13,865 nucleotides of DNA from Lunasporangiospora selenospora (taxonomy: Eukaryota > Mortierellomycota > Mortierellomycetes > Mortierellales > Mortierellaceae): positions 1-13,865 of the forward strand of contig JAABOA010000539.1 in assembly GCA_015680635.1 (NCBI GenBank). The letters are read 5' to 3'. Positions 8,579-13,865 of this stretch are shown one piece after another. A program made the translations under genes and the position numbers. Under the pieces are notes generated by a model that was not told where the DNA came from, searched no databases, and saw only the letters and a program-made list of their open reading frames with translations. Every line of letters starts with the position of its first letter. The stretch's first letter is position 1.

Positions 8579-10340
8579 TTACAGGGGCTTGGCAACCTGA
8601 GTGGGGGCAACCTTCTTGCCATCCTATATGGAGCAATAAAACGAACAAGCCAAGGGGGGGGGAAGGACAAATCATGTTAGTATTCCGGTGTTATATTGAT
8701 ATTAATTAATCTTCTCTTTGAATTCCGAGAAGTATCACTCGCAAGCACGTCGTAGTGATGAAGAATCTTATCCATCCTCAGCTCCCTTAAAAGAGTCACC
8801 CAAAAGAAAAAAAAAACTATACCTTGAAGCGGAAGCGAGGAGGAGGAGCACGGTTGCGACGGCCCACGCGGGAGCGAACGCGAACAATGTGGGCGTGGAC
8901 AGCGCAAGAGATGCAGTAGTGGATCTTGATGTAGAACTTGGGCAAGGTGTACTCTGTTGTAGACAAGGTCGAGTGGTGGCGATAGCCATAAAGAGGGAAA
9001 AGAAAGACGCACGCACATGGTCAGAACTCTGCAAAAAATTAAATAATTTCATTAGGCAATCCTGAGGGTCCCAGAGTTGACGGGCCAAGAATACAGTATT
9101 AAGAGGTCCAAAGCGCGTTTGGATAGCGAGTCCCAATATCCAGATATGGTTTTTGCAATCCAAATACTTCTAAGGAGTAGTTGAGCTATTTGCTCGTAGA
9201 ACCATTGCTTCCTAGATCAACGTCTTTGGTGCACCTAGTCGAATATGCAAACGCTATAGGTCGACTATCCAACACATTGAATACCACACCAACAAGTCGC
9301 TTATGCTGTCAAATTTCATCCATGAGATTCGAATTAATTCCTGTGTCGGGTTGGTCTTCGGGGTGTGGGTTGGCGATCCATATCAATCAAAATATCCTGA
9401 CATTTTCCGTGTAGACGAGGCGAGACAGGCACTTCAAACATACCCTTGTAGACAAGAGCATCAGTGATGTCACGAACGGCAGCCAACTCGACCATGGGGC
9501 GGACGGTGTAGCGCTTGATAGCCTTATCCTTGGGGACGCAGCGAGAGCAGTTGGAGCAGCGGACGGGCTTGACGTGGCCACGACCGTTCTTGTTGCGTCC
9601 GTGATTTCTTCTCTTAATGGTCTGTTGAACATGGGGCAGGGTGGAAAGAAAGAGTTAGCATAGGAATGATAACGGCTCGAGTCTTGCGGTTGGGGGAAGA
9701 GTTATATCTGGACAAGGGTTTCCGTGACGCCTTTGCTATGCTGGATCCTGATTCCACACGAGACGCTGATCTGGAGGGATGTTGGTTGGCCTAGGTGTCC
9801 ATTATTACTCCGATGTCAAACTGACACCATGGCGAGGGTTATAAACACTCGCTTGGGACGATGATCCCTTTTCCCGAGTGAATGTGGTGCTCCAAGCTCA
9901 TTGGTGATTCGTAAGTGCTCTCTCGGGGATCTCGAATAAAGATTCAAGTCCTGCTGCAACAGCATCCATGGACCATCGCGTCTAACTTTCAGGAGTTCTT
10001 TGTTTTCTCCAGCTGAACAAACAGAAACAATCGCTGCACAAGCAGCGGTGGGTTTCTGTCAGTGGAGTCGGTCCCGAGTGCCGTGATGATGGTTGATGTT
10101 TGAAAAGTGCCTCAGCATCAGTTCCAGCCTTTTACGAATGAATGTCGGTTCATGATGAATCGCCTCTTATAAAAGCTCAGTCGTCATCCTGACCGTAGAG
10201 GATAGTCCACAGCGAGGGTTTTGGTGATGCCGATATCCAATGTATATGTCGATACTAAGGATAGATCGATGGATCGACCGATAACACTATCGGATGGACT
10301 TTGGGTGCCTATGCTTGCCACTGGTATCAGGCCTCACCAT
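8579..10340 (-). CDS. RPS26: 40S ribosomal protein eS26, 118 aa, four exons
   Basis: eS26 sits at the mRNA exit channel of the small ribosomal subunit and is needed for late 40S maturation. Exons on the minus strand: 10340-10338 (ATG only, inferred), 9621-9444, 8953-8823 and 8623-8579 (TAA at 8581-8579). Introns are 716, 490 and 199 nt, with donors GTGAGG, GTATGT and GTATAG. The protein reads [20 protein letters not shown], then [54 protein letters not shown] and [14 protein letters not shown]. Zinc-site cysteines fall at 23, 26, 74 and 77, the canonical eS26 spacing, which supports a single residue before exon 2. Exon 2 has no in-frame ATG. Among upstream ATG-GT sites, the one at 10340 has the best donor and follows a CT tract (CTCCTCCTTTTC) suited to ribosomal-protein transcription starts. 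Exons 2-4 are very secure; exon 1 is about 0.7. Confidence 0.93.
10021..10059. other. Stable hairpin inside RPS26 intron 1
   Basis: Outer arms ACAGAAAC (10021-10028) and GTTTCTGT (10052-10059) pair perfectly over 8 bp. An internal loop (AAT opposite GTGG) follows, then the inner stem CGCTGC/GCAGCG (6 bp) with loop ACAA. In RPS26 orientation the shape resembles an H/ACA guide hairpin with a pocket, and AGAAAA fits the hinge pattern 12 nt later. I find no matching second hairpin with a terminal ACA. The hairpin is directly visible; a function is unproven. Confidence 0.55.
10278..10293. repeat. 6-bp perfect hairpin CCGATA/TATCGG in RPS26 intron 1
   Basis: CCGATA (10278-10283), loop ACAC, TATCGG (10288-10293). 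It lies 45 nt inside the proposed start of intron 1, among several GATCGA-like repeats. It may be structural or chance. Confidence 0.6.
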
Positions 10341-10480
10341 GTTGATAAATGAAAAGGAGGAGCAAATCCCTGACTGTCTAAGTCTTTAAGAAACCGCACA
10401 ATCCAAGTGCACTTCTTAAGGGTATTTGGCGGAATCTGAATGGAAATAACGCTGTCGTTTTTGGCAGCCTTCATGGCCAT
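10334..10480 (-). CDS. Unrecognised 48-codon frame overlapping the proposed RPS26 start
   Basis: A minus-strand frame opens with MAMKAAKNDSVISIQ, continues IPPNTLKKCTWIVRFLKDLD and ends at TGA 10336-10334. Those last bases overlap the proposed RPS26 ATG in another frame. The frame is open upstream as well, to a TAG near 10550. The composition looks protein-like, with alternating hydrophobic and basic residues, but I recognise no family. It could be a small gene, an overlapping upstream frame in a long RPS26 leader, a decayed gene fragment, or chance. At this length chance is quite possible. Confidence 0.2.
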   Translation of the reverse strand: MAMKAAKNDSVISIQIPPNTLKKCTWIVRFLKDLDSQGFAPPFHLSTW

Positions 10481-11579
10481 CGATGCTTTCGATATCTGAG
10501 TAACGGCGTTACAACTTACAAATGCTGCGGTTGGTCGTCGTTGTCGTATCTCGGTCTATGCACATCTTGTAAAATGAGGGGGGTGGAGGTATGGTGGAAT
10601 GCCCCTGGTTCTATTCGACAAAATAAGTGTGATATGTCCAGGTCAGTTCTCGAACGTGTTTTCACCGAAGCCTACGATAATGTTCCTCTTTCCCTGGTAC
10701 CGTGGGAACAGAATATGTTGTTTGCAATGGTAAAGAACGCCATCAAACAATGCACCTAATTGAGCGCTTTTTTTGTTTTTTTGCCCTCCGAACTAAAGGC
10801 AGAAAGGAAAAACTTTGTGAAATAAGGAAGATTGGTATCTCTATAGGGACGAATCGTCTTGCTTTGTGGACAGTATGACTGAGAATGGATTACTGAACGT
10901 TTTTGTCGAGACAATGACAGAGAGATTTTCTTTGTTGCATTGACTCTTGGCAATCTTTTTTTAAAGGAAAATTTCGACCTTCAGGCACAAATCTATGTCG
11001 CTCAGAGTACATTGAAAGCATAGTGACAGTCGTTATTGACCATCTAGCTGACTCTTATTGTCCCTTATGACATTTACGTTCCACCCTGATATTTTTGGAC
11101 ACCCATGCTCTACTTGAATCAGACATTCACTGGCAACATATATGATGGTGGTTAAGGTGTGCTGATTTTGGCAAATTGCAGGTCAGAGAAACTAATAACG
11201 GCCGTCGAGCAGATTCCGATTATGTTCCGGGAATAAACGGCATGTGAGTTTGACTCGGAGATGTGCCCCATGCACATACTTTCCTTCCATAATGGAGATT
11301 GGCCTCTTCTCTCTACTGCCTTTACTTTTGCTATGTACCTGGCTCCTCTTTCCTAACAGATACACATGTTGTGGGAAATCAGGATACATGAACTGGTTTC
11401 ACACGAGTTCGTCTTGCTCCCTTATCCCATCTCAGAAGGAAAAAAACAAAAGCTCTGCACCCGAGATTGGAATGGCATCAATCGATACGAGAGACACTCG
11501 AACCATCCATGCACCATGATTCAGCTCTTGCATTTATGCCCTATCCAGTTGAAAAGAGGCATTACACGTGGTTGGTGTA

Positions 11580-11611
11580 GGGGGTTGAGGTGGGTGAGGT
11601 GGGTGAGGGGG
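11580..11611 (+). other. G-quadruplex motif with a tandem 9-nt repeat
   Basis: Four G-runs occur on the plus strand: G5 (11580-11584), G3 (11592-11594), G3 (11601-11603) and G5 (11607-11611), with loops of 7, 6 and 3 nt. The core is a direct repeat of GAGGTGGGT (11587-11595 and 11596-11604). The pattern satisfies the usual G3+N1-7 rule. Confidence 0.7.
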
Positions 11612-12244
11612 TACACATCAAGCACGGAACACATCAGTATGAGTCGCCAGCAGGGATTAGGCTACGGAGTGAGCTGTTTTGTTTTTTGTGCATCGGCGTC
11701 CAACTTTTTTGTGATATTCAACATTTTGGTCGTACATATGCGCCCATTTTGTTCCTGAGACCCGACGATCCGCAACGGCTTGCGTGGCTCACTATTGTGT
11801 CCGTTAAGGCACAACTGTTGTGGCATCGAGCCCCTCCCCCCAATCGATCTCCAGATGCAAGGATGGCGTACATGTGCAGATCTTTTGTGAAGCATGGATG
11901 CCATGAGAGACAGAGACATTCGTTGCGAAGAGTGATCACGACAGTCCGTTTTTTATTTTCTTTTTTGTTTTCAGCCTCGTTGAATGTGTATGCTGCTAAC
12001 AAGTCTACTCGAACTTATGCTAAAAACCCTTGTGTGGCCCAGAATGTCGAGCTATCGTCGTGCCCATAGTCTGGTACCAACAAAAGCCTAGCGTGCTTTC
12101 TCAGCAGACAACAGAAGCGCGGCGGCATAGATGCACAGACACGGGTATTTACACTCGTCCCTATTTACCTTCTCTCCTAATTCATCAAGACACAAGCTGG
12201 ATGCCCACAGGTTTTGACACCTCGAACCCATGTGGTTCACAAAC

Positions 12245-12280
12245 CGAAGAAAAAGGCACTGTTTGTTGACATTTTCTTCG
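12245..12280. repeat. 9-bp inverted repeat CGAAGAAAA/TTTTCTTCG
   Basis: Perfect arms at 12245-12253 and 12272-12280 with an 18-nt loop. It is A/T-rich and lies in gene-free DNA, so it may be incidental. Confidence 0.7.
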
Positions 12281-12915
12281 TTCATTGTAGGAGCTTAAAC
12301 CAACATCAAAGTTATCGTCATCGACATCATGCAGTGAGCAAAAAAAATGGGTCAAGCTTGTTGTACGCCTTGATGACCTTGGGTTTTTTAGGGGAGAGAA
12401 AAGGGAGATATACCGCGCACACACACCTCCTCTCAGCTGCCATCCGCACCTCTCCCTCGATGGATATCATATGGACAAAGTGGTCTTTTCTTGCATAAAC
12501 ATCAAATGATGCCCTCGGCTTCCCGCCATTTCCCTATAAGAGTAGAGAGAAAAGAGAGAAAAGTGGATAGAGTAGGCGACAACACAAACACATTCACATA
12601 CAACAAATGCTTGTGTCTGTTGTTGGGGAGGAAAGATAGAGAGGGACAAGACCAGGTGCTCAGTTGCTCTCAGCACCGATGTCAGCATTGCTACCAAGTG
12701 GTTGCACATTTGAGTAAGTGCGAGTGGATAAGGATAATGTATCAGGTGTAAGAAAAACACATGGATAGTATAGCGAGTAGGAACAGTCCACGAGCAGTGT
12801 AGCAGAGGCAATTGAGTGTGGTATGGAGGTGAATAGAGTGTGGTGGTTTTTAAAAAGAACCACTTGCTAGGCAGGGTCCTTGTGACCCTCGCGCGAGCCA
12901 TTGCAGCTGTCCCTG

Positions 12916-12933
12916 TGGTATGGTATGGTATGG
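12916..12933. repeat. TGGTA pentanucleotide microsatellite, about 3.6 units
   Basis: Three full TGGTA units plus TGG, uninterrupted, in otherwise unremarkable intergenic sequence. Confidence 0.9.
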
Positions 12934-13512
12934 CTAGGTTAAGCGAGGGTACTGGAGTGTGGCGAAGGAGCGTAACAGTTAATTCCGCAACCTTCTCTTT
13001 TCACGCGTCTTCAAACTCTCTTGGAGATGGAAAGAGGATCGGAGAGGCGGAGTGGATGGAGGTGTGTGGAGTATGTTCTTGCCCTCTGGAGAAGAAACAC
13101 CAACTGTCACGCGAAGAGTCGAAATCTCCCTAGATTCCTAACCTTTCTCTCCAGCTGTGGTTTGCACTAGACGAGGGGTCGAAAGATAGGAAAGAGAAAG
13201 GGAACGGGGGAAGGGGAGATGAAGGGCGGGAGAGTGTAGATGTGTGCGAAGGAAGGATGCATAAAAGGATAGGACCATCGCCTGTCTCCCGTCCTTTCTC
13301 TCGTCTGTCTCGCAGCCCCTTGGTGAGAATAGAGGATCAGAGAACAGTAACATCAAATGTCCTTTTTACAAGACGCGATGCAGGGATCTATCTCTCACAG
13401 TCGAATTCGTCTCCAGCCTCATTGTTTCTTTGGTTGGCGCAATGAGGATTATGTACGCCGCTCATGCGGAAAACGGACCGGCCGTCTAGAGTCCTTGATC
13501 TTGAGAAGGATA

Positions 13513-13529
13513 TCTCTCTCTCTCTCTCT
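13513..13529. repeat. (TC)8 microsatellite
   Basis: Eight TC units and a final T. It belongs to a pyrimidine-rich stretch that continues with T12 near 13586-13597 and CT-rich DNA up to 13665. Confidence 0.9.
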
Positions 13530-13680
13530 GATCAAATCGTTAGGTCTACAAGCATGCCAGCCAGAACCCAGACACATTGAGCCCTTTTTTTTTTTTTGTT
13601 TCGTTCTTGTTTTCTCCTCGCGGTGTTGTCCTTTTTCTGACCTTTCTATGGGTGTTTCTCTCCTGGAGTGATCGATGACA

Positions 13681-13809
13681 ATGGCGGATGCATTGTTGTG
13701 CTCACACTTGCGCTCATCCGCAACAATTGGCGTTGTACAGAAGCCAAGTTGTCAAGAGCGGGGTCAAAAAAAAAAGAAAAAAAGGCTGCTGCAACAAGAT
13801 GCAGCCTAG
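13681..13809 (+). CDS. Unrecognised 42-codon frame in a good start context near the right edge
   Basis: An ATG in the context GACAATGGCGG follows about 100 nt of CT-rich leader. The frame reads MADALLCSHLRSSATIGVVQ, KPSCQERGQ, five lysines, then RLLQQDAA and TAG. The lysine run comes from A10-G-A7, where a one-base sequencing error would change the frame. It could be the first exon of a gene continuing to the right, a small gene, or chance. I recognise no family. The only support is the start context and leader. Confidence 0.2.
   Translation: MADALLCSHLRSSATIGVVQKPSCQERGQKKKKKRLLQQDAA
13784..13806. repeat. 6-bp hairpin GGCTGC/GCAGCC near the right end
   Basis: Perfect arms (13784-13789 and 13801-13806) enclose an 11-nt loop, TGCAACAAGAT. 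The T16 run at the window end (13850-13865) begins 43 nt later, too far for an intrinsic-terminator-like arrangement. Confidence 0.6.
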
Positions 13810-13865
13810 AAGTCCTCCATAGCCACTGCGTCCCGCATGCGCACAGTGCTTTTTTTTTTTTTTTT

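Larger units (their letters stand above)
10481..13680. other. Long region without a supportable gene
   Basis: About 3.2 kb. All frames are short, use codons without bias and match no family I know. Among the longest are 11590-12069 (plus) and 12467-12901 (minus). Several T-rich AG sites imitate splice acceptors (for example 11949-11974), but no credible exon follows them. From 12540 to 13330 the plus strand shows alternating purine- and pyrimidine-rich stretches, like regulatory or UTR DNA. The region may include the RPS26 promoter on its left and the promoter of a gene beyond the right end. Confidence 0.55.

Noticed and set aside
10083-10192. Box C/D snoRNA-like motifs on the plus strand: GTGATGA at 10083, ATGATGA at 10152, CTGA at 10189
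   Set aside because: They lie on the strand opposite the RPS26 transcript. Neither pairing gives a proper terminal stem, and the spacings (about 30 or 100 nt) do not suit a simple guide RNA.
10541-10759. 72-codon plus-strand frame (61 codons from its first ATG, MRGVEVWWNAPGSIRQ...)
   Set aside because: There is no recognised family, no leader and no splice partners. The length is within chance expectation.
11949-11974. Long T-rich tract ending TTTTCAG, looking like a splice acceptor
   Set aside because: No credible exon precedes or follows it in any frame, so it is treated as a chance T-rich stretch.
11590-12069. 159-codon plus-strand frame MGEVGEGVHIKHGT...
   Set aside because: It begins inside the G-rich repeat and crosses a polypyrimidine tract. 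It resembles no family and overlaps equally long frames on the minus strand.
12222-12228. Second GGTTCGA on the minus strand, resembling a tRNA B-box
   Set aside because: The T-stem does not pair and no other cloverleaf arm can be drawn.
12467-12901. 144-codon minus-strand frame rich in Ser, Leu, Tyr and Val
   Set aside because: Low-complexity stretches (VCECVCVV, FSLFSLYSY) come from simple-sequence DNA, and no domain is recognisable.
13110-13155. CCTAAC followed by TTTCTCTCCAG, a branch-site and acceptor look-alike
   Set aside because: The sequence after it has no extended coding-like frame, and no matching coding donor was found upstream.
1-13865. CRISPR array, transposase, reverse transcriptase, terminal repeats or rRNA
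   Set aside because: Both strands were read for regularly spaced repeats, transposon catalytic motifs and conserved rRNA stretches; none was seen.

Overview
The window looks like a piece of an early-diverging fungal genome. It carries four eukaryotic genes interrupted by short GT-AG introns (mostly 96-125 nt, a few of 200-700 nt) with CTAAC-like branch sites, pyrimidine-rich gene leaders, microsatellites, and protein matches to the secretory pathway, the NuA4 complex and the ribosome. The intron style, CT-rich leaders and secreted S41 protease fit Mucoromycota, perhaps a Mortierella relative; this taxonomic call is inference. The first 14 bases are A and the last 16 are T, so the window may be a whole contig that broke at homopolymers.

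Layout, left to right. (1) 1-729, plus strand: the last two exons of the KDEL receptor ERD2, whose 5' part lies outside the window. (2) 730-2183: intergenic DNA with a TC microsatellite, an 18-nt direct repeat, a perfect 12-bp inverted repeat, and a CT-rich leader before the next gene. (3) 2184-4444, plus strand: a two-exon gene for a 711-residue secreted serine peptidase of family S41, the CPAF-related branch common in fungi. (4) 4445-5193: a convergent intergenic gap with a pure CT6/CT7 minisatellite. (5) 5194-7561, minus strand: a seven-exon gene for a compact (504 aa) enhancer-of-polycomb-like protein EPL1. (6) 7562-8578: EPL1 upstream DNA. (7) 8579-10340, minus strand: ribosomal protein eS26 (RPS26), four exons, the first holding only the ATG. 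(8) 10481-13865: about 3.4 kb with no gene I can support, holding a G-quadruplex motif, inverted repeats, microsatellites and one short ATG frame near the right end.

The genes do not form a pathway. They are ordinary housekeeping or secreted-enzyme genes that happen to be neighbours: ER retrieval, extracellular proteolysis, histone H4/H2A acetylation, and the small ribosomal subunit. I found no mobile-element gene, CRISPR array, tRNA, rRNA or biosynthetic cluster, and no clear undescribed system. The points most worth a second look are in RPS26: a strong decoy splice acceptor that would give an immediate stop codon, a 716-nt leader intron with stable hairpins, and a 48-codon frame overlapping the start codon. 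All exon joins were read by eye from splice signals, frame continuity and family resemblance.
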